This document shows, in pieces, positions 1-12,035 of a stretch of 64,000 nucleotides of DNA. The stretch is from positions 62,439,028-62,503,027 of the forward strand of contig NC_072793.1 of the NCBI RefSeq assembly GCF_028583425.1, written 5' to 3'. The notes under the pieces are model-generated. The model was not told the DNA's origin. It saw nothing but the letters and a program-made list of their open reading frames with translations, and did no database searches. Made by a program: the position numbers and the translations under genes. This DNA is from Eublepharis macularius (Eukaryota; Chordata; Lepidosauria; Squamata; Eublepharidae). Each line of letters opens with the position of its first letter. The first letter of the stretch is position 1.

Positions 1-129
1 AAAAGATTGGTGAGGAGTTGAAAAGAATTCCAGAACTACGCATAATACGAAGTTGTCTCCTAAGGCTAGCTGTTAGTGAACTTTGTGGCTGAACAGGAGG
101 TATCTGACTTTGAATATACTGCATCCTAA

Positions 130-843
130 GAGCCCCGTGGTGCAGAGTAGTAAGCTGCAGTGCTGCAGCCCAAGCTCTGTTCATGACCTGAGTTCGGTCC
201 TGGGGGAAGCTGGGTTCAGGTAGCCGGCTCAAGGTTGACTCAGCCTTCCATCCTTCCGAGGTCGGTAAAATGAGTACCCAGGTTCCTGGGGGTAAAGCGT
301 AGATGACTGGGGAAGGCAATGGCAAACCATCCTGTAAAAAAAAAGTCTGTGTCAGGATGTCAATTCTCTAGCCAGAGTAATGCCATATTAACTTGTGTTA
401 TAATCAGTAGTTGTCTAGTTTTCCTTCCTCCAGGCCCAGGTGTTGGCCAGGCCACTCATATCCATGGGAGCGAAAAGCCTTATCTATCCAGTCCTGCCAA
501 CGACCTTGATGTTCTCATCTTCTCCTGCCTTCACAGACAGGACTAGGGGGGAGGCTGGGAATGGGTGTTTGAAGTGTTGTAACTTTCCTTTTACATGCCA
601 TTCTCAACAAAGCTTTCGTTCAGCCAAGGGCCTCATCAGCCTTTGGATTATGGACACCTGTATCCTGAGCACAGTCTTTCAATAAACCTTTTGGAACCAA
701 GAAACCTTGTGCTTCTTGCAAGAGTGGGGAGACGAACTCTAGATAACTGACAGTCTGCCAAGAAAATGTCATGGTATGATGTCCCCCATGGGCCAGTAAT
801 GACTCAGTGCTTGCACAGGGGACTACCTTTACCTTTACCTATG
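130..843 (+). mobile_element. tRNA-derived SINE, split by a solo LTR
   Basis: The two halves (130-349 and 753-843) read as one SINE once the LTR at 350-752 is set aside. It begins with a tRNA-like promoter head (GAGCCCCGTGGTGCAGAGT, then a B-box-like GAGTTCGGTCC) and ends in a CTTTACC repeat. The whole is flanked by an 11-bp target duplication, CTGCATCCTAA, at 119-129 and 844-854, as expected of LINE-mediated retroposition. This head plus the block around 'GGTAAAATGAGTACCCAG' is a common squamate SINE layout from memory; the exact family name is not certain. Confidence 0.85.
350..752 (+). mobile_element. Solo LTR inserted in the SINE
   Basis: A 403-bp block starts TGTCAG and ends CTGACA, the TG...CA inverted ends of an LTR. 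It is bounded by a 5-bp target duplication GTCTG (345-349 and 753-757) and contains an AATAAA poly(A) signal at 681-686. No internal retroviral region is attached, so it is a solo LTR left by recombination. A 5-bp duplication fits several retrovirus or Gypsy groups; the family is not determined. It is younger than the SINE it interrupts. Confidence 0.85.
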
Positions 844-854
844 CTGCATCCTAA

Positions 855-3520
855 TCAGGTACAGTTTCTACTATACTACATGCACTTTAGAGGCCATGTC
901 TTTAGCACTTGAAATGCCATTACCATCACTTTAAAAACTACAAGGGGTGCCGTCTGACGTGGGAGTTGTATGCCAGAGAAAAGTCACTTAGAGCTGAGCT
1001 CCTCTTTATCAGAAATTTTGCTTATATGTGTTGCTTCTCTTCTGTTTTGAAGCCTCATTTTCTTGGAATGGAATGTTAAAGAATATCAGTTTTCTTCCTC
1101 TGTATTGTATTCTTTGTAATACTTAATAACATGAAATTGTTTCTACAGTCAATGGATTAACCCGGCAACAGCGTATTCCTTCAATTTAAGCCTGTATGCT
1201 TTAACTATGTATTCTTTTCCTTGCCATGATATCATGTTCCATATACAATAATTGTAGCTTTCTTGCTTAGCTCCACAGTATCTGCAGGGTGCTTTGGCTG
1301 CCCTTGTGGGATAGCAGCAACATTGGTAGTTCCCTCGGGACAGCCTATGCCCAGGAATTTAATCACTGGGATTCACCCCTGTCCTTCATGGTGATGGGAG
1401 AGATCTTTTGCACATACACACACCCTCTAAAAGAGCAAAGTCTTCCATTTAATGAAAACCATTACTGTTTTGCTATTAACCGTTTAATGGTTAATAGCAA
1501 AACAGTAACAAATGATCTGTGTGGGTATTGATAGTTGTGAGATCTTGCTGACCTACTTTCAGAATGGTGGCAGATGATCAGAAGGGGGTTATTGTATATT
1601 AGCACTATAGACGTTGGGGTGACTTGAATCTGGGCTCTAACTAACCATCGTTACTGGAATGACCTGAATTCAACCTAACCATAACCACTTTAAACCATGG
1701 GTTTATGTGATGTCTGAACCATATGAGGAAGTTTTGATCAAGACCTCTGTTGAACTTTGATGCTGAACTTTACCTTTCTTCCTCTTCTGATCCCTAATGT
1801 GGGAGAATTATACTTTGTATCATCATCTGACCTTCTTCAAGTTACCATTTGTAGATGTTTGGATCAAGACCTCAGTTTGAATTTCATACTGAATTCTGTG
1901 GCTCAGTTCAAACTAGGTTTATTTTAAGAATGGAAAAAATGATCATTTAAAACCTGATTTGCTTCAACAAATGCTGGTTTCATCACTTGTGCTCTTTCTC
2001 CTGCCTCTCCCCACAGGGAACTGGTTGCTATCTCAGCCTGCACTGTGGGGTCCAAGAGCAAGCCAGAATGCTTACATAGTTAAGACAAACAGTAGTTAAT
2101 AAAGCTTCTTCAGGCGGTGGTTTCACATTTTGATTTGATGGACTCTGACTAACCTCTCTGCAGGAAAAGTCTGGCCAAGTTGCACGATAGCCACCAGTGA
2201 TGCTGGGCCACGCCAGGTTGTGTGGTAGCCAGTGATGGCAGTGTGAGTACAGCATCTCCGGTGGTCGCCACTGAGCTTGTTCCCTGTGAGTACTCATTAG
2301 GGGACGTGGGGAGGGGAGGGTGGGACCTTCTGCAGGGCTGTTTTGGCCCCCAAGTCTGTTTCTGCTCCCCCTCCCCCCACCAGTGGCTTTGATTTACAGA
2401 AACTAAGGCTTGGAAGGCTCAGCAATATTGGTGTGGTTGCCTGGGAACCTCCAAAATGCGGACTGAGGGCTCAGTGGGCATTCTTTTCTTAAAGCTATTG
2501 ACATTGCTTCTGTTATTTTGGGGGGCTTTAATCCCCCCATTTTTAAAAATTAGATTTAAGATTTTTCTGCAAATCTGAGGCTTCCTTCAGGTTTGTAGAG
2601 AAATCCCCCTTATCTGTCTCTAACTCCCATTTTGCTAATCTGTTAATCAGTTCTGTATGACCCAGTTCAGAATTGGATATATGATATGCAACAACAAACA
2701 TAAAAAATGCAAATGTTGTAGTTACAAAATATGTAAAACTCTTTTTAAAAGTAATAAAATTTTGTACAGTGCATTAAAAATACAAAATATTTTACTCCAT
2801 CTTAAAACTTGTTTTCCAATAGATAGTAAACATGGTCCATATTTCAAAAAAGAACCCTGTCCACATAATTCTATAGCTTTATGGCAAAGCTACTGAACTA
2901 TTAAGAGGATTTTGGTTCCCTGTTCATCTCTGTGTAGCTTTCCACATGAAATGCACATCCTTCATATTTCATGTGAGTAGAGAAATGACCAGAAAACCCA
3001 ACGTCTCTTAATAGTTCTCTAATGCTGTCATCTTCCTTGAAAATTTTACATCCTTTAACAGTGATGTAGCTAACAAAAATCTCCTATGTCCCCATATGTG
3101 GAACTAGTTTACAAGATTCAATGTATGCTTCATCTTTTCCCCGATGGCTTCAACTGCTGGGAATTTTTCCAGGAAATCCCTCCTCCATGTTGACCTGACT
3201 TTCTGGGAGGATGACAATGAAGTCAGTATTTAGTGTGTAAATGTTATATATAGACATTTATCATGTACTTATCAGCTTCCCATGAACCACAGAAGCCTGT
3301 TGTGATGACATCCGTCCCCCCCTCCAATGATCTTTGATTAGAGCACAAAAACTTCAAGTTTCATCTTGTCTGTGTTTCCTTGCTTATGGTTCACTGCTGG
3401 AATCAGAGGCAGGAGTTATCACTGGACCTTTATTTAAAAGAACAAATTAAAAGTTGACCAAAGGATTTATGTTAGGGTTAGGGAATCTGGGTTATCCTAA
3501 ACATAATCCTAAACCTGGGA
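855..3520. other. No gene seen; non-coding with one strong hairpin
   Basis: Short open frames here are low-complexity or unrelated to known families. A perfect hairpin lies at 1462-1508. Two similar segments around 1736-1770 and 1862-1900 (both with ATCAAGACCTC) suggest a small diverged duplication of about 126-bp spacing. Otherwise nothing recognisable. Confidence 0.5.
1462..1508. repeat. Perfect 20-bp inverted repeat, 7-nt loop
   Basis: The arm TTACTGTTTTGCTATTAACC (1462-1481) is followed by the loop GTTTAAT and an exact reverse-complement arm at 1489-1508. No mismatches. It is not at the edge of any element I recognise. Confidence 0.9.
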
Positions 3521-3528
3521 ATCTGGTC

Positions 3529-4368
3529 TAGAGATGGGCATGATCCACACTACGATAGAAAAAAACCCACGATAATGGTGATGGCGCGATCATGACCCGG
3601 CAGATCGTGATCATCCACGGCCAAAGATCCAGTGATCAGGAGAGGCCTGGATTGTTCCGTTCGGGCTCGGATCGGGGATCCAGACACTCAGGCGCCAGCA
3701 ATCTATTCCCCTGGCAACGGAGCCAGGGGAAAGCCTGAGCTCTGTTTGCCCTCCTTCTGTCACCCTGGAAACCCTAATGGAAGCCCAGCTTTCCTTGATC
3801 AGCAGGGCTTCCTCCCAACCAAGGCGCAGCAAAGCAGAAAGACACCCAGGGGAGGGAGGGGGAAGGGGGTGTTCTGTAGCCATGGGCACTCCAATCTCAT
3901 CCCTGCAAACCCTGATAGGCAGCTCTGACAGCCAAACACAGACCTCCTGTGTTGCTGAATGGGACCTGAGGGGAGGCGGCTCACCGCCGCCTCCCCGTGC
4001 CCGCCAGGCCCGGCAGCCGCCGCCAGCACCCACCTTTCATGTATCGCTGGGAATACCAGCGCATTCCAGTTTGGCCTGGTGGGCGGGCCCATGGGGGGTG
4101 CCACTGGCGAGCGGCCAGACCCCCCACCCCCTGAGGGGAGGTGGCTCGTCGCTGCCTCCCCAGGCCCGCCAGGCCCGGCGGCCGCCACCACCACCCACCT
4201 TCCCACATAGCTGGGAATAGCAGCACACCCCGCTTTGGCCTCCACGATCCACGATCCATGGCTCGGGAATGGGAGATGATTGGTGCGGATCGTTAATTTG
4301 GGATCGGCGCTGGCGCCGATCCACAATCAGCTGGATCATTAATTTTTTTTGGATCGTGCCCATCTCTA
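3529..4368. mobile_element. Non-autonomous hAT element, 840 bp
   Basis: Terminal inverted repeats TAGAGATGGGCAYGATCC bound the element, with an 8-bp duplication ATCTGGTC / ATCTAGTC (3521-3528, 4369-4376; one mismatch), the hAT signature. Internally it is GC-rich and holds a 165-bp-period direct duplication (about 3966-4065 and 4131-4228). The overlapping long open frames on both strands are a by-product of the GC-rich repeat, not genes. Its inner part matches the reverse complement of the hAT element at 54936-55893. Confidence 0.85.
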
Positions 4369-4376
4369 ATCTAGTC

Positions 4377-7300
4377 CTCTAAAGACCATAAAAAATAAGT
4401 TACTGTGGGAGAAAATGAATGTAAACTATTTATATTCAAATACTCACAAGAACAAAGAGACACCCAACAAAGTGACTAACCACCAGGCACAGTTCCATTT
4501 TTAATAATATACTTAGGGAACATTTCTGCAAGATGAAAGCTAGTACCCTAACTGAATTTTCAGAAAAGGGTTGAATGAGGTGTTGTTAGCAATCAGACCT
4601 ATCTCACACCAAAAGGGCAATTTATGGGTGTAATATAAATGCTCCTTCCTCATATGCCATAAGCACAAGGCACTGCCTGGCCCAGAGTGGATGGGCCAGG
4701 CTCCCAGTGGGAGCCTGGAAAACTACCAGAATGTGAGTCATAGGCGACTGACTAACTGACGGCTGTTCCACACCCCAGAGGAAGATGCATTACAATGAGG
4801 TTTACCAAGAGGAACTCTGGACTTATCTCATCCCCATCCAGCTTCGCTTCCCCTCAACCACTTACCTTGATTAAGCACCCCAAACCTGGGAACTTTTCCC
4901 ATCCAGTAGTTGCTGGTCATCAAGCTCCTTTTTATACCTAGAAGTCCACCCAAGATAAACTTATCAAACCTCTCCCAACTTTTGTTCTGCCTCTGGACAA
5001 ACCATTAAGTCATTGTCTTTGGAGGGAAGATGTCAGTTTGCCCCCAGGGTATATTTTGCTCTATAATTGGACTCCCTAGACACCCACTCTGTATGTGTGT
5101 TCTGGATCCATATACCCACCCTCAAATTCTCTCAAGCTTCCTCTTCTCATTGTGGAATGCTGGTCATTCTCACTGCTGCCTCCACGGACCTCCCCCTTCT
5201 TCAAGACTGGTAATTATCACCCTATCCCAAATTACTCTCCCATTTTCCTCTCAGTTTTCTTAACTAGTCTCATATGCATGCTGTGTGTTTTGCGCTCATT
5301 TGATTGCCTTTTCTATTTCTCTTTAAATAAAGAAACTTTTCCAGTTGAATATCTGCCTGTTTTATTTGAGTATTCTCTAAGGAAATAATCCCTGTAAACA
5401 TTGGTGGAGAAGATTCCTAGTTACCTCCTCGCGCTTGCCTCCTTAATGCTAATTCCCCCAACTAATTAAGGAGACCTCCTATTTGGGTAACAGTGTGGAC
5501 AATTCAGTTTTAAAAATATGACCAATTAGGATCTGGAACCTACTGCAAGCAATTAAATAAAAATCACAAATACCAAAAAAAAATCACAGCCCTAGTAGTC
5601 ACCATTTTGCAGGTTCTATGGTCAAAAAATCCATTTAGAATCCTTGCATACACCCAGACATGTATTAAAAGAAGTGTTTGGCTGGCCTGGTGGCCTCCTA
5701 CAATTACAGTGTTCTTTACCTGATGTAATTTTTGGCATCCTTTCTTGCTGTATAACTGTCCAATAGCATCTGAAATCCTCCACTGGCCCTTGTGTCAAAA
5801 TGGACCACATATACCTGTCAGGAAATATGATAGGGAAGGACACAGCCTCGTAGGCCAGAAAAACACTCTGCAGGTGTTGGTTGCTTCGTAGGCTCAGCAG
5901 ATGGTGCAAACTGTACTGTGAACAGGGTTCATTCTTGTGTTTACTTCTGCTTGGGAGTGCCTGAGAAGAGCCCTCAGAGAGACAAGAACAATACTGTTTT
6001 ACAGAAGCATTCTTCACATGTTGTGAGCCATGGATATGAGAGTAGTGCCACATAGGGCTCTCCCATCCCTTCCCTGGAGGTTCTCACATTGTAGGAATCA
6101 TTTATTGGGCAGGTACTAGAGTCACTGGGCTAATACCCATCCATCCCTTGTAAGGAGTTGCACTGGAATTCTGTCTTCATTTTCTTTTTAGGATCCTGCC
6201 AGGTAAAAGTGGTCCTGAGTATTTGACCTACAATCGACTGGCTAGTAGCCCCTGTCCCAGATACAGTTGGACTTCCTGTTTCCCCAAATGCCATGTGGGA
6301 TTACACATGCATCAGAAGGGATTATGCAGGCATCAGGCCCAGATGTGAATGTAGGCTCTAATTCAAAACATGCAATACTGGAAGTAAGACCCACTGACAT
6401 TAGACTGAGGGGCATATTGTGGTGATGTTCTGACAATATTTTTCAAGAAGGATCCCTTAACTTACTTACCCTGTGACCCTTTTGTGGAAAACAGAGCTAG
6501 CAGCTGTTGAGGAAGGAATGCAGATCTGCTGCTGGGGTTATACTGGCACAGAATCCATGGGGTCTTAGAATAGAATATCTTCCGTGCTGCAACCATTTTG
6601 GGATTTGCTAGTTTTATGGCAATTCATTTGACACAGTTTTTGTAACCCCTGCCCACCCCCATCTGGTTTAAACTACACAGATGACAATCTTATCAGATGC
6701 TGGAAGCTGATGAGAAGGTAAGTACTCATTCAATAAGAGTCCTGCTTTTTGCATTGTCTGAGGAATGTGATACTGATAGATGGATCACTGGCATGCAAAT
6801 TGTACTCAGTTCCTATAGTTTTGATCTTTCTGTGCTTTTAAAATCAGGAGAAGGAGGGATAATCATGTTCTATTTATTTAAGCCAGAGCAGCTACACTAG
6901 CCAAAATACTGGGGAAGGGACAAGAAGGTTAAAAGGGAGAGAGCATCATACCTCTGCTATCTGTCATGTAGTCTGACCTCTCATGATTTTTCTCCACCTG
7001 CAGAATTTGACCATTCAGCAGTGTCATGGGACCCCCAGGAAAGAGAATTTGGATGCTTCTTGATGTAGTACATAAACTCTGAGCTGCTGGAAGCTCTGGA
7101 CCCTGTTTACACCTGCAGAATCTGGCATCAACATAGAATTGAACCAGAACCTTGGACAAGCGCAAATTTGACATTTTTTCCCCAAGAGGTGCAGATGGCT
7201 TGCTGCTGCTACCAAAAAGACAAACTGCTGTGGAAATTTAGAGACACAAAGATCCTCCTATGAAATCCTACTGAAGGAACAAACCTTTCAAGGCATACAA

Positions 7301-7379
7301 AAGCAGAACACAGGACATTCCGTCTCCTCTTCCATTTGTCTAAATAAGTTTGTTTTTCTGGGAAGCCTGCTGTAAGCAA
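4377..7379. other. No gene seen; possible weak LTR-like segment
   Basis: Nothing codes convincingly. From about 4680 to 5420 the sequence ends in a TTTAAATAAAG polyadenylation-like block followed by GTAAACATTGGTGGAGAAGATT, which resembles an LTR end and primer-site region, but ends and target duplication are not visible. The rest is anonymous single-copy-looking DNA. Confidence 0.35.
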
Positions 7380-7960
7380 CTACATCATGATAACAGCATC
7401 TGCTGTTTCAGGCTCATCATAATCAGAGACCCCCCTGGGTTGCCAGGCAGCAAGCTGATGGCTGGAACGCCCATTGGGAACCCATTACTCAAGTCATCCT
7501 GCGGACAGGATTATTCACATTCTGCCGCTGATATTTACAGTCGCAGCTGCTGAGATGGTGTTTGCAAATTTGTGCTGATTTGATTAGCTAGTTTGGTCAT
7601 CATCACTCCTCAGAGCAGGATCAGGCCATAAAATTACATTCTGCTGCGCGTGTGACTCCATTTAATGGCATGTCGAAGGGATATTATGTTAATATCTTGC
7701 TGATGAACAAAGAGAATAGGAAATATTGCAGGGGCCAGCAAGAGGCCATATGGTGCAATCAAGAGCCTTCGCTCCCAATAGTCCCAGATCATTTAATCTC
7801 TGAGCAGCTCCAAAGAAGCCAGAGGGTTCTCGGTAGTCTCTTAACCGCACAACCTCTCTGTGAAGCGCTGACCATCTTTTATTGCCCAGGCTTCACTTTC
7901 CGTCTGCATTGTTAGTATAGCCCTTGTTCGTTACAATGAAATGATTTGTAGACACAAATA
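7380..7960. promoter_or_regulatory. Candidate conserved non-coding block
   Basis: About 580 bp without repeats, simple sequence or a plausible gene. It is rich in homeodomain-like TAAT/ATTA cores (GATTTGATTAGCTAG, CCATTTAATGGCAT, CATTTAATCTC) with balanced base composition. This is the texture of developmental enhancers; conservation itself cannot be seen here, so the call is inference. Confidence 0.3.
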
Positions 7961-8065
7961 CACGAAATCTTTAGAATTAGCCAGAGAGTTCTAGCAGTTT
8001 GGGGGGATTTTGAAGGAATTACTTCTTCTATCTGTTCATGTCTTTTAAGCCCCATGTGGAGATGT

Positions 8066-8922
8066 TAACCACAACAGAGAGTAACACGGTAAACTGAACA
8101 ATGCAAAACAAAATTTACCCGCGTAATCTTACTAATGCATTCAAATTTTAATATCACTATATACAACACGTATTTTAATTTCACTATGTGTAATACATAT
8201 AGTCACCACAATGGCATAGTTAATTGTTAAACCACATCTATTCTTATTGCCCCTGTAATATGAGTTAGAAGTACATTTATACAGGCACCATTTAGGCTTC
8301 CATTTCAATCAATAAAGTGCTTAGTGCTCTAAGTGCTTCCATAGTATATTATTGCACCAATAAATAAAGTGCAAATGCAGAGTTAGCACCATCCAAACAC
8401 TAATACTTGCAGCCAACTTCAAGATCCAAGGTGCTTCGTATTCAGACCAGGGGCTAAGTGCGGTTTCAAAAGTCCATTCCAGCTGACCATTTCGATCACA
8501 GAACAAAATAGTCCTTTTGGAGATGTTGCATTACAAAATTACTTCCTCTGTGATAATAAATTTTCTAACGGGTGGTCTAGATCCTTATCAATCCCGTTTC
8601 AATAATATCTTTGTCAAAGAATACAGTCACTATGGAAAAATACAACAAATCAATTACAATACATACCATGTGGTATTAATCAACCACAACCCTTAAAAAC
8701 AGTAACAAACATAAGAACACTTACTTGAATCACATTCCAATATATTTCACTGAGTACCAATAGTAGAATCACTTCCTATGTCATTACTGTAATGATAGCT
8801 TTAAACAGAGACTCTCCTCACTGAGAAGGCATGGTTGGCTTTTTTGTATTTAAGTGCAATAAAATGGGATGTAATTACATTACATTAGTAAGATTATGCG
8901 GGTAAATTTTGTTTTGCATTGT
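8066..8922. mobile_element. Element with 40-bp inverted repeats, class uncertain
   Basis: Two inverted arms, 8098-8137 and 8883-8922, match at 39 of 40 positions (core AATGCAAAACAAAATTTACC). The block is flanked by a near-perfect 14-bp direct repeat, CCATGTGGARATGT, at 8052-8065 and 8923-8936. The right arm touches its direct repeat but the left arm lies 32 bp inside. That asymmetry is odd for a DNA transposon, and the long duplication suggests retroposition. The minus strand contains TTGAAACGGGATTGATAAGG, vaguely like the Penelope ribozyme region, so a Penelope-like relic is possible. No gene is present. Confidence 0.5.
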
Positions 8923-8936
8923 CCATGTGGAAATGT

Positions 8937-11157
8937 GGCAGTTCAACCTAGCAAGGAAGGCTATGTTTTGACCAGGCTTCTCCTTTCCCCACTCTTTGCG
9001 CTCCCCCTCCCCCCCTACTCACTGCAACCAGCTTTTCAAGGCAGCAGAGGACCCAGTAGTGGCAATGATCTTTAAACAGACTACTCAGAAGTAAGCAGGG
9101 AAAATGAGACAGAGCTTCTGTCTCTCTAATTGTGCCGAGCAAAGGACTCTTGCAGGTGCATCTTTTCTTATCTGTGATGTTCTACATCTTCCAAAAATCC
9201 ATCTTCCACACAGTTCTTAAGTTTATAAATAGCCCTTCCTTCTGTGTTTGAACATTCCCTAGAAATATATCCCACTGTTAAATGACCGTCAGTTGGTCTT
9301 ACTTCCAAGTATTGTATGAGTAGGATTAGAGCCTACATTAACATCTTCTGTCTGTTATAACTGTCAAGGACAGCTGTATCCACAAGCCACCTTGAGTGGG
9401 AAGTCCAGACCAAAACACTCCAAACAGGGAGTGAGTCTTCACTTCCAGGATATTGAGCTGTCACCAGCCTCTCTTGACTAAGCCTGCAGCTGTGGAACAG
9501 AGAGGCAAATTCCCATTCCTAACAGATTTTACACAGGAAGTCAACCCCACAAAGCAGACCATTTTGCAGATTGAATTCTACTAAACTATATGGGAAGCTG
9601 TGACCAAAATGGGCCAAAGTACTAGATTCAGATTGACACTTGCAAATTCCCAAAGAACACATAGGTTATAATCCAAGGAGTTTATTAATAGGGTACAAAT
9701 ATACAACTGTGCAAACAGAGAGGAAGACAATAAATGCTAGATAACTAAACTAATACACTTAAACAGATTTTCAGTCTCCCAGCCCAAGGTTACCTTTCAG
9801 AATAAACCAAGAGTCCAAACAAGGTTCCAAAGTCTCAAAAGACAAAGATCCTGGGCTGGCACCACTCAAGGTTAGGAGGTCCAGAGCATTCTGGGGGCTC
9901 CAGAATGCCTCCAGCTGCTGCTCCTCCTCCTCCTTGCTTGCTTGGCTGGCTTGCTGGTGCCATAGTAGCAACTACTGCCTGCCCACCTGTGTATCTTCCC
10001 GGCTTGCACGATTGCTCTTCCCTTTGAAAAAGCAGTGGCTGAAATATGCAACACGACGTTTGTGAATTCTTGATATTTTTGTTAAAATGCTAATTTTGAA
10101 AAAAATCTTTTTAAAAAATTGCAAACCTGTACTGGGTCCCATTCTCTGAGCATATTAATCCACACAGAGGGCCAGGTTCAGAATTAGATACAAGACATAG
10201 CAATAGGCTACAGTGACATGTCAGTTACAGATTTTAAGCTGTAGCAATATGTCAGTTACTAACTTTTAAAAAGCCTTTGGGTGACAAGAGTTGGGGCAAT
10301 GGCACCGACAGGAGGGAGATGAGTCAAGCAAAGTGTAGGGTAAACACTGTACGGATGCCATGTGGATGTTGCAAATGCCTCTGCATTCTTTCTGAGCAAC
10401 ATGAGAGTGCAATGAAGAATTGTTGCTGGGTGGAGGAACCTGGATTAGAATCAGATAGTATCTGACCAACTAAATCTGAGGCACCAGGTTAGATTAAAAA
10501 TGGCTTGGATCCTAAGCCTTGCCTCTTTTTGTTACTGGAAGAAACAATTGTTTGCTGCACAGTGCTTTCCTCTGATGCTAGATTATTTTAGTTCATTGAA
10601 AGACATCGGTCTTACATGAATGGAAGCTCCTAGCACTGGGGGAATGTGCTCTGCTGTAAAGGACCTTCTCCACTATTGAAAAGATGCAGTGAATGAAAGC
10701 AAGGTTTAGAATTTAAGCCTGTGCTTTGAGTTCTCAGGAAATGTGATATCCCCACAAAAGAAACCCTGTCTGGAAGAAAAATGTGAGGACTGTACAAAAC
10801 GAGTAAGAAATAAATACACATTTATTGCACAATATGCTGACTGTGTGAAAAGGCAAATAAATTGTACAACTGAACATGTCCTGCAGGTCTGCGAGAAGTA
10901 GCTTTAGTAACTGGCCTGCTTCTGGATTCTGGCCAGTCAAGGTGGTTGCTGTGGCAACCAAGAGGGTGTGTGACTTCTGGCTTTGGTTCACACAGCTCTC
11001 TGGTTCTTCTGTCTGTTTGGTGAACGTGTGCACAGGCGCACAGGACTCCATTCTTAGTTGTGACAAACAGGAAAGTTTGGCTGGTACAGCTTTTCTGGGT
11101 TCTCCCAAACAAAACCAGAAGAAATCAACAGCCAGGTGCTAGGTGCCAGTATTTATC
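8937..11157. other. No gene or clear repeat seen
   Basis: Only short unrelated open frames occur. There are AT-rich runs around 10080-10120 and no identifiable element ends. Anonymous non-coding DNA. Confidence 0.45.
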
Positions 11158-11235
11158 AGAACCCTCTAGGAAGGTTAGTCTGTGAGAGAGTGACTGGTCC
11201 AAGCTGGTCCGAGGTCACTCATCAAGTTTCATGGC
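11158..11235 (-). mobile_element. SINE fragment (tRNA-SINE middle part)
   Basis: The segment with GTGACTGGTCC, GAGGTCACTCA and TTTCATGGCAGAGT matches, in reverse, the middle of the window's tRNA-derived SINE (GGGTGACCTTGGGCCAGTCAC). It is short, diverged and lacks a head and tail. Confidence 0.5.
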
Positions 11236-11239
11236 AGAG

Positions 11240-11326
11240 TAAAGATTAATTTTATTTTTAAATTATATTTATGTCATTTATAGTCTGCCTTTCTTGCTGA
11301 GACTCAAGGTGGATTACATAGTGTGA
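11240..11326 (-). mobile_element. LINE 3' tail fragment (L2/CR1-like)
   Basis: The reverse complement reads ACTATGTAATCCACCTTGAG...AAGGCAGACTATAAATGA, the 3' end shared by all L2/CR1-like LINE copies in this window. It abuts a plus-strand copy of the same LINE. Confidence 0.75.
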
Positions 11327-12035
11327 GATTAATGCAAAACGCTGTGGCCCAACTGTTATCAGGAGTGAGCAGGAGCATGAATATCACCCCCATTTCTGCA
11401 GTCACCCCATTGGCCACCTTTCAGATACCATGCTCAGTTTAAGGTGATAATTGTCACGTGCAGAGCTCTTCACGGCCTTGGTCCAGCATACCTATGGGAT
11501 CACCTCTATCCCTATTTTCCTCCATGGCAACTTTGCTCATCTGAACAGGGTCTCCTCAGGTGCCACCCAGCACATGGGCAAAATCAAAAGCAGCTCATAC
11601 GTGGGCTTTCCCTTTGGTGGCACCTACCCTGCGGAATGGTCAGGAGATCCCCCACTCTCCTAGCTTTCCGCAAATGATGCAAAACCAAATAATTCAAAAA
11701 GACTTTTGTATTGTAGGGAGGGGTCTCAGGTGCTCAGCTAATAAGTTAGGTACCATAGACTTCCCCCATAGACTTCACCACTGTGTTGCCTTACATACTA
11801 TCTGTTGCTTTAAATATGTACTCCTATGTCAGCCCTAGAATTGCTTATGTTCTGTTTCAGCATTTCTTCAATTCTATATTGGATTCTTGCTAATGTTATG
11901 TCTTTGTAAACTTGTGTTTATTTACCCTATGGCATTGTTTATGAAATTGTCCTTGATACTGACCACTAATCTCACACTATGTAATCCGCCTTGAGTCTCA
12001 GTGAGAAGGGTGAGTAAATAAATCACCTTTAAAAT
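11327..12035 (+). mobile_element. LINE (L2/CR1-like) 3' portion, degenerate
   Basis: The plus strand encodes traces of the end of a Jockey-superfamily reverse transcriptase ORF: ALHGLGPAYLWD-like residues near 11465-11500, then 3' untranslated sequence ending AATCCGCCTTGAGTCTCAGT at 11985-12004 and an AT-rich tail. The same 3' end occurs at 43100-43180 and, inverted, at 12036, 22541, 26115, 35359 and 42008. The frame is broken. Confidence 0.75.

Noticed and set aside
3470-3482. TTAGGGTTAGGG, telomere-like
   Set aside because: Only two units; too short to call an interstitial telomeric repeat.
3611-4363. Long overlapping open frames on both strands, one 175 aa
   Set aside because: They lie inside a hAT element and come from a GC-rich direct duplication; proline/glycine-rich text with no domain.
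5622-6053. 143-aa minus-strand frame
   Set aside because: No family resemblance, no splice or start context, and composition typical of random sequence.
10734-11112. Overlapping minus-strand frames of 124 and 96 aa
   Set aside because: Cysteine/threonine-rich text without motifs, and two frames open at once suggests chance.
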